Made by a program: the position numbers and the translations under genes. A DNA stretch of 23,626 bases, from assembly GCA_036844615.1 (NCBI GenBank), contig DAIUFK010000030.1, forward strand, positions 1 to 23,626, in the 5' to 3' direction. This stretch comes from Palsa-872 sp036844615 (lineage in GTDB: Bacteria > Chloroflexota > Dormibacteria > Dormibacterales > Dormibacteraceae). This document shows positions 7,179 through 14,746 of the stretch, in pieces; the stretch's first letter is position 1; every line of letters starts with the position of its first letter. Below the pieces are notes generated by a model. That model was not told the origin of the DNA. It did not search any database and saw nothing but the letters and a program-made list of their open reading frames with translations.

Positions 7179-7232
7179 ATGAAGTACATGATTGTCCCTG
7201 CCCTTGGCTGCCAGTCCGGCCTCCGCGACTAG
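7179..7232 (+). CDS. 17-codon mini-ORF with strong RBS (possible gene remnant)
   Basis: Reads MKYMIVPALGCQSGLRD. A clear Shine-Dalgarno, AAAGGAG at 7165-7171, sits seven bases before the ATG, which is rare in this window. The stop TAG shares CTAG with the convergent stop of the WWDG gene at 7229. The MKYMI start resembles YCII/DGPF-type small proteins, so it may be the 5' remnant of such a gene. It could also be a genuine small protein. Too short to assign. Confidence 0.3.
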   Translation: MKYMIVPALGCQSGLRD

Positions 7233-8197
7233 GAAGGAGGAGGGGCGGCGCCGCCGACGGGTCGCCAATTGAATCCGTCCCACCAGAAGTTGCCGTCGCC
7301 GGACCGCTGGGCAACCGGCGGGACCTCGTGCTCGGCGTCTCGCCAGTTCGCTCCATCCCACCAGAAGCGGCGATCGTCAGACATCTGGACTGCGGCGACC
7401 GGCGCAGCCGCAGCAACGGGAAGGCTTCCATATATCGGGGGTGCCTGGATTGCGGTGCGCCGCGAGCGCTGGACCAGCCGGAAGATGAAGGCGGCAACCA
7501 GGACGAGAAGGACAAGGAAGATGAGACTGGGGAGAAGGCGTCCGAGTTTGTAAGCCAGCGAATTGGTGTCCACCGCCGGCTGAGGCCACTGCGACCGAGG
7601 AACCGTTACGTCAGGCGCGGCGTCATATTGCTTCTTCGCCTGCGTCGACGCGACGTTGCCGAGGTCATCTTTGCGCGAGGCGAAAATTACAAGAAAGGCG
7701 TCGTTGCCTTTGACGACAACGAAACCGTCCGAGTACGCACCGGCCGCCGCATCGTACGAGTGCGCGCCGTAGTAATCGGGCACACCATCGACGGTTAACG
7801 AATTCTTGTAGGCAGACTGGTTCTTGTCGGCGGTCTCGTTCTGCCGCATCCATGTGGTGGCGCCGGCGCCGCCGTTGAAAGCGAGGACAGCTTCAACAAA
7901 AACATGGCCGGTGGAACGCTGGACCCAGGTCCGCCCGAAGCCTGATAGAAAGCCATCGTTCTCCAGGGCCTTTTGATCATTGGCCGGGTCGGGAGTCCCA
8001 TTGACGGTGACATAGGTTTTGGCGTCGAACGCACCTTCCAATATGCCCGCCGTGGTGGCAGGAAGCTCCGAGAAGGTGGATGCCGGCGGGGCGGCAAGCA
8101 ATCCGTCGAGGGCCGGTGACGGGGTCGGCGACGCCATTGCGGCCATCGGTTGAAGCGCTGCGAACGCGATGGCAACAGCTTGTATCAGGCGGTTCAT
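7229..8197 (-). CDS. Secreted-ectodomain/TM protein with C-terminal double WWDG tail (paralog 1)
   Basis: 322 aa, function unknown. The start is ATG 8197; an open frame continues upstream only by out-of-phase reading of the paralog. A signal peptide spans about 1-22 (cleavage near MAASP-like residues), followed by PSPALDGLL and a ~190-residue ectodomain containing GFLSGFGRTW and GAGATTWMRQ. One membrane helix lies at about 221-242, then a basic stop-transfer RSRR. The cytoplasmic tail carries two modules at 279-285 (WWDGANW) and 305-311 (WWDGFNW), 26 residues apart. It lies 29 bp after its paralog at the end of the glycan operon. A role in envelope sensing, or as an accessory to glycan export, is only a guess. 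Confidence 0.75.
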   Translation of the reverse strand: MNRLIQAVAIAFAALQPMAAMASPTPSPALDGLLAAPPASTFSELPATTAGILEGAFDAKTYVTVNGTPDPANDQKALENDGFLSGFGRTWVQRSTGHVFVEAVLAFNGGAGATTWMRQNETADKNQSAYKNSLTVDGVPDYYGAHSYDAAAGAYSDGFVVVKGNDAFLVIFASRKDDLGNVASTQAKKQYDAAPDVTVPRSQWPQPAVDTNSLAYKLGRLLPSLIFLVLLVLVAAFIFRLVQRSRRTAIQAPPIYGSLPVAAAAPVAAVQMSDDRRFWWDGANWRDAEHEVPPVAQRSGDGNFWWDGFNWRPVGGAAPPPS

Positions 8198-8226
8198 TAC
8201 GGCAATCCTATGGCCAAAACGCGGAA

Positions 8227-9189
8227 TCAAGTACCGGTTACCGGTCTCCACGCCGCGCCGTCCCACCAGAACTTGCCGTCGCCTGAGCGCTGGGCGGTCG
8301 GGGGCACCTCGTGCTCCGCGTCTCGCCACGCTGATCCGTCCCACCAGGATCGCCTGTCCTCTGACATCTGGACTGGGGGGCTCGGCACTGGCTCCGCGGT
8401 CGAAGGTGCGACGTGGACAGCAGCCGGTTGAAGCGCGGGCCGCCTGCGAGAGCGCATGACGAGGAAAGCCCCGCCAATCAGGCCGATAAGGACGACGCCG
8501 ATGACAAATGCGCCGATGAGCTTGGCGATGTCGAGAGCGGTGTTCGATGTCTTGGTCTCGGGCCACTGAGCGGGCGGGATCGTGTACGCGGGGGTTGAGT
8601 CGAACTGGCGCTTGGTCTGGGTGGCGGCGATTGTCGCAAGGTCATTCTTGCCGGATACGTAGCTCACCAGCACCAGGTCGTTGCCCTTCACAAAGACGTA
8701 GGCGTCCGCGTAGAACTTGTTGACCGTGTCGACGAGCTTGACGCCGTAATAGGAGTCGATACCGGTGATGGTGAGGGCCTGCTTGTAGGTCGGCTCCGCC
8801 TTGTCTGCGAGCTCTGACTGGCGCAGCCATGTGTTCGCGCCCTTCCCTCCGGTGAAGGCCATGACGAATTCGATATAACCGTGGCCTGTCGCCTTCGACA
8901 ACCACGTTCGCCCGTAGCCCTTGAGGAAACCATCCTGGTCGAGAGCCTTCTTGGTCTGCGTCGTGTCGTTGGCGGCGGTTGTCCGGGCGTAGCCAGTGGC
9001 GTCGAACTCGCCTTCGAAGAGGCCGCTCGACGGCGACTTGGGCTGCTCGACGAAGCCAGTGCCGGGCGGGGCGACGAGGATGCTGTCGAGCGCTGGTGAC
9101 GGAGACGGTGCTGCAAAAACAGCGGCTGGCTGCACCAGCAATACGGCGCCGACGCCGATGGCACAGAGCACGCGGCCCAACGAACTCAT
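8227..9189 (-). CDS. Secreted-ectodomain/TM protein with C-terminal double WWDG tail (paralog 2)
   Basis: 320 aa, with the same layout as the downstream paralog: signal peptide about 1-27, PSPSPALDSIL, an ectodomain with GFLKGYGRTW and KGANTWLRQ, a membrane helix at about 222-245, MRSRRR, and a tail with WWDGSAW (282-288) and WWDGAAW (308-314). I count 37 identities in the 46 residues of the two tails, against roughly half in the ectodomains by eye, so the tail is under the stronger constraint or has been homogenised. The ATG follows the GT2 stop after one base (TAGGATG), so it is translated from the glycan operon by coupling. Function unknown. Confidence 0.75.
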   Translation of the reverse strand: MSSLGRVLCAIGVGAVLLVQPAAVFAAPSPSPALDSILVAPPGTGFVEQPKSPSSGLFEGEFDATGYARTTAANDTTQTKKALDQDGFLKGYGRTWLSKATGHGYIEFVMAFTGGKGANTWLRQSELADKAEPTYKQALTITGIDSYYGVKLVDTVNKFYADAYVFVKGNDLVLVSYVSGKNDLATIAATQTKRQFDSTPAYTIPPAQWPETKTSNTALDIAKLIGAFVIGVVLIGLIGGAFLVMRSRRRPALQPAAVHVAPSTAEPVPSPPVQMSEDRRSWWDGSAWRDAEHEVPPTAQRSGDGKFWWDGAAWRPVTGT

Positions 9190-9190
9190 C

Positions 9191-9922
9191 CTACCGATTT
9201 GAACCGAAACGTCCAGCGATTCCCCGGCCGTACCAGCGCATGTATCGCGGCAGCCAGCGCCAGAGCTTGAAACGACTCTGGCCGGCAGTGCGGTCGCGCC
9301 ACGTGGTAGGGACCTCCGCGACGCGCATGCCGAGCAGGTGCGCCTTCACCGTCAGCTCGATCCCGAGCTCGAATCCTCCGTCCGATTCGATGGTCACCTT
9401 GTCGAGGAGGCGCTTTGAGTACATGCGGAAGTTGCTTGTTGCGTCATGGATCGGGATGCCCGCCACCCAGTGCAGGGACAGGCCCGCGGCGCGCGACATG
9501 GTTCGCTTCAGGATTGGTCCGCCTAGCTGTTGTCCTCCTTTCATGTAACGCGACCCGGCAACAACGTCCGCGCCGGCCAACGCGAGCGCGTACATCGCAT
9601 CGATGTCGCCCGCATCGTCAGAGCCGTCACCCATCGTGACGAGGACGTAGGGCGCGCGGGCAGCGGCGAGGCCTGACTTGATCGCGTTCAGAACACCGCG
9701 TCCAATGGTGTTTCGGTGCAGTCGAAGCTCCGGAAGCTCGGCCTGGAGACGTTTGACAACGGGCACAGTCGTGTCCTCGTCGAAGTCGTGGACCACGAGC
9801 ACCTCGAGCGGGCGCGTTCGCGACAGCTTGAGGATTCCACGCAGCGTGGGCACCACGTTCTCGCCCTCGTTGTAGACGGGGACCACGACGCTCAGGGCCG
9901 GCTCGACGGTACCCCGGCTCAG
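9191..9922 (-). CDS. GT2 glycosyltransferase, dolichol-phosphate-mannose-synthase-like
   Basis: A cytoplasmic family-2 glycosyltransferase (GT-A fold). The nucleotide-binding start is LSVVVPVYNEGENV, with VVHDFDEDTT, an acidic MGDGSDDAGD in the DxD position, GSRYMKGG and DATSNFRMYSK as in DPM1-like enzymes. It lacks the C-terminal membrane helices of some relatives. It probably transfers a sugar from NDP- or GDP-sugar to a polyprenyl phosphate. The start is uncertain. The first standard codon, GTG 9886 (231 aa), removes part of the first strand. A CTG at 9922 that overlaps the upstream TGA as CTGA would give 243 aa with the strand intact. The downstream WWDG gene begins one base after the stop. 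Confidence 0.85.
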   Translation of the reverse strand: MSRGTVEPALSVVVPVYNEGENVVPTLRGILKLSRTRPLEVLVVHDFDEDTTVPVVKRLQAELPELRLHRNTIGRGVLNAIKSGLAAARAPYVLVTMGDGSDDAGDIDAMYALALAGADVVAGSRYMKGGQQLGGPILKRTMSRAAGLSLHWVAGIPIHDATSNFRMYSKRLLDKVTIESDGGFELGIELTVKAHLLGMRVAEVPTTWRDRTAGQSRFKLWRWLPRYMRWYGRGIAGRFGSNR

Positions 9923-10941
9923 ATGCGCCCCGCCTCGATCTCGTCCCGCACCCAGGGGATGACCTCGTCAAGCATCTGGTCAAGCGTGGTCGTGGCCTCG
10001 AAGCCGAGCACCTTGCGCGCCTTGCTGACGTCGGGGACGCGCTTTTGGACGTCATGCTCGTAAGGCGGGTCTGAGACCAGGTTCACAGCCCGGTCCGCTC
10101 CGTGCACCTTCTTCCAGATAAGCTCGGCGAGCTCGCGCACTGTCGTGGAGCGAGCGGTCGAGAGGTTGAAGGATTCGTTGAGGGCGTCCTCCGACTCGAT
10201 CGCGAGGCGGATGCCGTGCGCGAGGTCACCGCCGTAGGTGTAATGCCGAACCTGTTCACCGTCACCGAGGATGTGAAGCGGATCCTGGCCTTTGAGCACC
10301 TTCTGGCACAGGTCAGGCACGACGTGGCTCATCGCAAGCTTCACGTTGCCGCTCATCACCTGGTGGTCGCGAAGCGCGCGCCTCTCGCCGATGCCGACGC
10401 AGTTGAAAGGCCTGACCACGGTATAGGGCAGCTTGTACTGCTCCAGCGCCCCGCGAGCAAAAAATTCGAGTGCCAGCTTCTGGAAGCCGTACGTCGACTT
10501 GGGAGGCGGGCTCGTGAGCTCAGCACCTTCGGGGGTGGGAAACACCTCGGCGGACTCGTACACCATGCTGCTCGAGATCACAGTGATCTTCTGAAGCCGT
10601 CCGAGGCGGCTGGCGCTGATCGCGGCGTCGAAGGTGGCGGCGCTGATCCTCTCGTTCTCGGCGATCAGGTCGTAGGCGAACTCGTGGAAGTAAGAGATGC
10701 CGCCGATCATTGCCGCGCCGGCGACGAGCTGGTCGCAGTTCATCGCAAGCTCGGTCACCAGCTCGATGTTCTTGGCATCGCCCTCGACGAGCTGGTAGCG
10801 CGGATCGGTGTCGTATGAGCGCTTGACTGGCCCGTACTTGCTGTAGTTGTCGAGGCCGACGACCTCATAGCCTGCCTCGAGCAGCTCGGCCACGAGGTAG
10901 CCGCAAATGAACCCCGAGGCCCCAGTGACGAGGACTTTCAA
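9919..10941 (-). CDS. NAD-dependent sugar epimerase/dehydratase
   Basis: A 340-residue extended SDR acting on a nucleotide sugar, probably the product of the dehydrogenase encoded just upstream. Visible features are MKVLVTGASGFICGYL, SSSMVYES (123-130) and Y151-x3-K155 in YGFQK. VVRPFNCVGIGE and HILGDGEQVRHYTYGGDLAHGI are substrate-domain hallmarks. The third glycine of the GxxGxxG loop is Cys13, with Gly14 next to it. The exact reaction (4-epimerase or other) cannot be read. It starts at TTG 10941, sharing TTGA with the upstream stop, and ends at the CTGA junction with GT2. Confidence 0.87.
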   Translation of the reverse strand: MKVLVTGASGFICGYLVAELLEAGYEVVGLDNYSKYGPVKRSYDTDPRYQLVEGDAKNIELVTELAMNCDQLVAGAAMIGGISYFHEFAYDLIAENERISAATFDAAISASRLGRLQKITVISSSMVYESAEVFPTPEGAELTSPPPKSTYGFQKLALEFFARGALEQYKLPYTVVRPFNCVGIGERRALRDHQVMSGNVKLAMSHVVPDLCQKVLKGQDPLHILGDGEQVRHYTYGGDLAHGIRLAIESEDALNESFNLSTARSTTVRELAELIWKKVHGADRAVNLVSDPPYEHDVQKRVPDVSKARKVLGFEATTTLDQMLDEVIPWVRDEIEAGRI

Positions 10942-12125
10942 AGCCGTATAGGGCCCGTGATTCCCCAGACGTCGACGACTTCATGGCCCTCAAGATCGAG
11001 CTTGTGGTAAGCCTTGTGAGGAGCGGCAATGACCAGGATGTCCGACTCCGCCACCACCTTCTCCAGCGGCACGAACGACGGGTCCTTGACGAAAGGATCG
11101 GTGCATAACACCCGTGCGCCTTTGAAGGCCGCAAGCTTGCGAATCTTGTAGCTCAGCGAAGCACGTGGATCGTCGGACTCCCCTTTGAATGCCATGCCCA
11201 GGATCCCGATCGTGCGTCCGGCCAGCGGCTGGCGCGAGTTGAGCGTGTCCACTATGTAGTTAGGCAACCCCTCGTTTATCTGCATGGCCGCCTGCCCCAT
11301 GGGAAAGTGATCAGGCGTGAAGGCTGAAAGCTGCATCGTGTCCTTCAACAGGCAAGGGCCCGCGGCGAAGCCAGGACCCGGGAGGTCCGCTGCCCGCGGG
11401 TAGTCGCGCCGGATGGCATCGAGCACGTTGTTGTAGTCGACGCCCGAACGGTGCGCGATCTGGAAGAACTGGTTGGCGATGGCGAACTTCATGTACCGCC
11501 AGGTGTTCGTGAGCAGCTTGGCGAGCTCCGCCTCGAGCGGGGTGGTGCGAACCACTGTCACCCCGAGCGGTTTGAACAGGCGGCTCGCCTTGTCAAAACC
11601 GCGGTCCGAGGTTGCCCCGATCAGCTGAGGCAGGCTGGTGATCTCTTCAAGCGCGTGCCCTTCGGCGATCCGCTCTGGGCAGAACACGACCTCGACGTCG
11701 AGCCCGGCGGAGCGGAGCCTCCTTTCCACTGTCTCGGTAGTGCCTGGGAAGACCGTGGATCGCAGGACCACGAGGCTGCCGTCGCGAAGGTGAGGCACCA
11801 GGTCGTCCAGCACCCTGTCGAATACCCGGACCGAAGGGTTCATGAACTCGTCGATGGGTGTGCCTATCACGAGGATCACCGTGTCGGTCCTCTCGAGCAG
11901 GCCGGGGTCCGCCGAGAGCTCGAGCCTGCCGGTCGGGAGGAGCTTGCGGAGGAGCGCCTCCGCGCCGTTCTCGAGGAAGGGAACGCTGCCCGATCGAACC
12001 TGTTCGATCTTGGCGGCGTCGATGTCATCGATGCCGACTCGATAACCGCTGTCGGCAAAGGAGAGGGCAAGCGGCAGCCCCACGTGGCCGCAGCCGCCGA
12101 CGATGACGAGGTCGAGGGGCTCCAT
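10938..12125 (-). CDS. UDP-sugar 6-dehydrogenase, WecC/WbpA-like
   Basis: 395 aa. Oxidises a UDP-hexose (probably UDP-ManNAc, UDP-GlcNAc or UDP-glucose) to the uronate with two NAD+. The Rossmann loop is GGCGHVGLPLA (10-20). LRSTVFPGTTE and FCPERIAEGHALEE are conserved. The catalytic Cys258 sits in AGPCLLKD, and NTWRYMKFAIANQF matches the WecC helix. The AGPCLLKD form differs from the GGSCFPKD of the Ugd at 13451, so the two are not duplicates. The start is ATG 12125; a CATAAT hexamer nine bases upstream suggests a short-leader mRNA. It is first of a five-gene minus-strand operon. Confidence 0.9.
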   Translation of the reverse strand: MEPLDLVIVGGCGHVGLPLALSFADSGYRVGIDDIDAAKIEQVRSGSVPFLENGAEALLRKLLPTGRLELSADPGLLERTDTVILVIGTPIDEFMNPSVRVFDRVLDDLVPHLRDGSLVVLRSTVFPGTTETVERRLRSAGLDVEVVFCPERIAEGHALEEITSLPQLIGATSDRGFDKASRLFKPLGVTVVRTTPLEAELAKLLTNTWRYMKFAIANQFFQIAHRSGVDYNNVLDAIRRDYPRAADLPGPGFAAGPCLLKDTMQLSAFTPDHFPMGQAAMQINEGLPNYIVDTLNSRQPLAGRTIGILGMAFKGESDDPRASLSYKIRKLAAFKGARVLCTDPFVKDPSFVPLEKVVAESDILVIAAPHKAYHKLDLEGHEVVDVWGITGPIRL

Positions 12126-12134
12126 GGCCGCCAA

Positions 12135-12142
12135 ATTATGAT
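12135..12142. promoter_or_regulatory. Overlapping divergent -10 boxes
   Basis: The eight bases ATTATGAT give CATAAT on the minus strand (12140-12135, nine bases before the dehydrogenase ATG) and TATGAT on the plus strand (12137-12142, 27 bases before the GT4 TTG). Each matches TATAAT at five of six positions. Occupation of one would exclude the other. Confidence 0.45.
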
Positions 12143-12169
12143 GGCTCCACTGGTGGCCCCACCCCCGTT

Positions 12170-13300
12170 TTGAGCAAACATGAGCTGAGAAAGCGGACAG
12201 GCAAGGCCGCCCCATCCGTTTTACTCGACATGCGGCCGCTCCAGGGGCCGAGCGCCAAACGCGGGATCGGCGCGTATGCGTCGGGGCTTATCAAGGGCCT
12301 GGTCTCGGAAGGCTTTGACACAAGCCTCACCTTGCTTCTTGACGCCGATCTTCCAGAACCCGTGCTGCCCGGGGGCGCCTACCGGCTCGTGGGATCGAGG
12401 CGGCGCTATCACGGCCGGCTGTCGGCGTACGAGGAGGCTGTAGCTCTGGGCGCGGACCTGCAGAGGATCCGCCCTGACGTCTACCACGCGATCGACATGC
12501 GCCTGCCGGGACGCTCCGCGTGCCCGCTTGTGGTGACCCTTCACGACCTCATCCCGTGGGCGTGGGGAGGGTCTCGAATGCGGGGCGAGAGGCTCCGGTT
12601 CTGGCTCGGCAAGCGCCTGCTCAAGAGTGCGGACCTCGTCCTGGCGGTGTCGCAGGCGACTGCCACAGATGCCGCACGCTTCGCCCGGGTCGATCCGGCG
12701 CGCGTGCGGGTCATTCACGAAGCTGCCGACCCCGTGTTCGAGCCGCGGGCTGGGGCGGCAGGTCGCGTCGCTGAGCGCTGGAGTCTCGAGCCAGGCTACC
12801 TGCTGTTCGTCGGCGCCCTTGACGCACGAAAGGACCCCGCCGGCCTGCTCCGCGCCTGGGCCGCCGCCAAGGAGACCCGACCCGAGCTACAGCTCGTCAT
12901 TGCTGGCGAGCCGGGCCGCCAGGCGCCCCTTGAGATGCCTGGCGCCCGCATGCTCGGCCGCATGGAGAACCCCGAGCTCGCCGACCTGTATCGGGCGGCC
13001 GGGTGCCTGGTGTTTCCAAGCCGGTACGAAGGCTTCGGACTCCCCTGCCTGGAGGCGATGGCCTGCGGCTGCCCGGTGGCTGCCTTCCGAAACTCGAGCC
13101 TGCCCGAGGTGGTGGACGCGGCTGGTGAGCTGGTCGAGGACGGCGACGCCGAAGCCCTCGGCCGCACCGCGGCCCGCCTGTGCGTCGAGCCGGAGCGCGC
13201 CCGGCGCGCCGGCCTGGAGCGGGCGAAGGCCTTCAGCTGGCGCAAGACAGCCCGCCAGACGATCTCTGCCTACGAGAGCGTACTGAGAAGGCGCGGGTAG
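12170..13300 (+). CDS. GT4-family glycosyltransferase
   Basis: 376 aa, GT-B fold retaining glycosyltransferase. The N-domain opens VLLDMRPLQGPSAKRGIGAY and includes TLHDLIPWAWGG. The C-domain has LLFVGALDARKDPAGLLRAW and the E-x7-E nucleotide-sugar motif at E287/E295 in EGFGLPCLEAMACGCPVA. It probably adds mannose, glucose or another sugar to a growing surface glycan on the cytoplasmic face. The TTG at 12170 is the first usable start and has no Shine-Dalgarno; the first ~15 residues are poorly conserved-looking, so the start is tentative. It is divergent from the dehydrogenase operon and followed by a dense hairpin block. Confidence 0.88.
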   Translation: MSKHELRKRTGKAAPSVLLDMRPLQGPSAKRGIGAYASGLIKGLVSEGFDTSLTLLLDADLPEPVLPGGAYRLVGSRRRYHGRLSAYEEAVALGADLQRIRPDVYHAIDMRLPGRSACPLVVTLHDLIPWAWGGSRMRGERLRFWLGKRLLKSADLVLAVSQATATDAARFARVDPARVRVIHEAADPVFEPRAGAAGRVAERWSLEPGYLLFVGALDARKDPAGLLRAWAAAKETRPELQLVIAGEPGRQAPLEMPGARMLGRMENPELADLYRAAGCLVFPSRYEGFGLPCLEAMACGCPVAAFRNSSLPEVVDAAGELVEDGDAEALGRTAARLCVEPERARRAGLERAKAFSWRKTARQTISAYESVLRRRG

Positions 13301-13343
13301 GGAGCAAGCTCCCGCGACGAAGTCGCGGGGGCCCCAGCTGACG
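13300..13343 (+). repeat. Palindrome-rich intergenic repeat after the GT4 gene
   Basis: GGGAGC-AA-GCTCCC (13300-13313) overlaps CCCGCGAC-GAA-GTCGCGGG (13311-13329) by three bases, so the two stems compete. GGGGGCCCC and then CCAGCTGACG (13334-13343) follow. The last 10-mer also occurs twice near 17.6 kb. Further small stems lie at 13391-13407 and 13410-13422. No T-run is present. Confidence 0.5.
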
Positions 13344-13432
13344 CTCCGCCTTTCCGAGTCAATAAGAACGCAGGGGAGTCGCTGCTATGCGCCGGAGTGA
13401 ATCCGGCCTAAGGGCCACCCTTGGGTTCTGAC

Positions 13433-13441
13433 TGAGATAAT
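13433..13441 (+). promoter_or_regulatory. Extended -10 promoter element for ugd
   Basis: TGA followed by GATAAT fits an extended -10 (TGN plus five of six TATAAT positions). It ends nine bases before the ugd TTG at 13451, predicting transcription that begins at or within a few bases of the start codon. Confidence 0.5.
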
Positions 13442-13450
13442 CGGCCCGCT

Positions 13451-14746
13451 TTGTCAAGGGTCGCGGTCATCGGTGCCGGGTACGTCGGCCTGACCACGGC
13501 AGCCTGCCTGGCCGAGCTCGGCAACGACGTGATGGTGGTCGACACGAACGGCGAGAAGATCGCGCTGCTCACAAGCCACAAGGTCCCTTTTTTCGAGCCG
13601 GGCCTGCGCGAGCTCGTGGAGAAAAACTCGAAGGCGGGTCGTCTTGCATTCACCACGTCTTACGAGGAGGCGGTGCCGGGCGCCGAGTACGCGATCATCG
13701 CCGTCAGCACTCCCGAAGGTGAAGGCGGGGAGGCCGACCTCTCCTACGTCGAGTCCGCGGCCAACTCGATCGCCGCGTGCATGGACGGCCCGCTGGTCGT
13801 GATCAACAAGTCCACGGTGCCGCCCCTCACCGGAGACATGGTCTCGCAGGTCCTGCGCAAGCGCCAAGGAGGCCACCGCGCCGAAGTGGTGTCCAACCCC
13901 GAATTCCTCCGTGAAGGATCCGCGATCGAGGACTTCATGCACCCGGACCGCGTTGTCATCGGCAGCCACGACCCAGAGGCGGCGGCCAAGGTGGCCAAGC
14001 TCTACGCTCCGCTGGAGGCTCGGGTTCTGATCACTCCGAACATCTACACGGCAGAGATGGTCAAGTACGCATCCAACGCGTTTCTGGCCGCCCGCATCTC
14101 TTTCATCAATGAGATCGCGATGATCTGCGAGCGCGTCGACGCGGATGCCAAGCTCGTGGCCGAAGGCATGGGGCTCGACAAGCGCATTGGACCGAGCTTC
14201 CTCGAGGTGGGCATCGGCTACGGCGGCAGCTGCTTTCCAAAAGATGTGAAGGCGCTGGCGGCGCTCGCGGAGCGCTTTAACTATCACCCCGAGCTGTTGC
14301 ACGCGGTGATGGACATCAACCGCGACCAGCGGATGTTGGCGATCGACAAGCTGCGCGAGTGTCTCGAGACGCTAGAGGGCAGGACCGTCGGCCTGCTCGG
14401 GCTCGCGTTCAAGCCCAACACCGATGACCTCCGCGAGGCGCCGAGCCTTGACATCGCAAGGGTGCTGATCGCCGCCGGCGCCGATGTTCGCGCCTACGAT
14501 CCCGCGGCTATGGCCGGAGCCCGCGAGCTGTTGCCTGACGTCGTGTACTCCGCGGACCCTTATGCACTTGCCGATGGGGCCGACGGGCTTGTGCTCGTCA
14601 CGGAATGGAACGAGTTCCGTCAGCTCGATCTCGGCCGCGTCAAAGCATCAATGCGGAGACCTGTGATGGTCGATGGGAGAAACATCTACGACCCGGCGAT
14701 TATGCGCAGCCTGGGATTCACCTACCGGGGCATTGGCCGCGACTAA
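13451..14746 (+). CDS. ugd: UDP-glucose 6-dehydrogenase
   Basis: 431 aa. Oxidises UDP-glucose to UDP-glucuronate with two NAD+. VAVIGAGYVGLTTAACLAEL is the NAD-binding loop. INKSTVPPLTG and SNPEFLREGSAIEDFMHPDR are family signatures, and the nucleophile Cys261 lies in GYGGSCFPKD. LGLAFKPNTDDLREAPS and VDGRNIYDP close the UDP-binding domain. The start is TTG 13451 with no Shine-Dalgarno. The product is the substrate for the decarboxylase encoded immediately downstream. Confidence 0.95.
   Translation: MSRVAVIGAGYVGLTTAACLAELGNDVMVVDTNGEKIALLTSHKVPFFEPGLRELVEKNSKAGRLAFTTSYEEAVPGAEYAIIAVSTPEGEGGEADLSYVESAANSIAACMDGPLVVINKSTVPPLTGDMVSQVLRKRQGGHRAEVVSNPEFLREGSAIEDFMHPDRVVIGSHDPEAAAKVAKLYAPLEARVLITPNIYTAEMVKYASNAFLAARISFINEIAMICERVDADAKLVAEGMGLDKRIGPSFLEVGIGYGGSCFPKDVKALAALAERFNYHPELLHAVMDINRDQRMLAIDKLRECLETLEGRTVGLLGLAFKPNTDDLREAPSLDIARVLIAAGADVRAYDPAAMAGARELLPDVVYSADPYALADGADGLVLVTEWNEFRQLDLGRVKASMRRPVMVDGRNIYDPAIMRSLGFTYRGIGRD

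Noticed and set aside
8198..8566. Upstream extension of WWDG paralog 1 to a 445-aa protein
   Set aside because: The added part is an out-of-phase reading of paralog 2. The signal peptide at ATG 8197 fixes the true start.
13311..13329. Rho-independent terminator after the GT4 gene
   Set aside because: The stem is perfect but GGGCCCC follows instead of a T-run.
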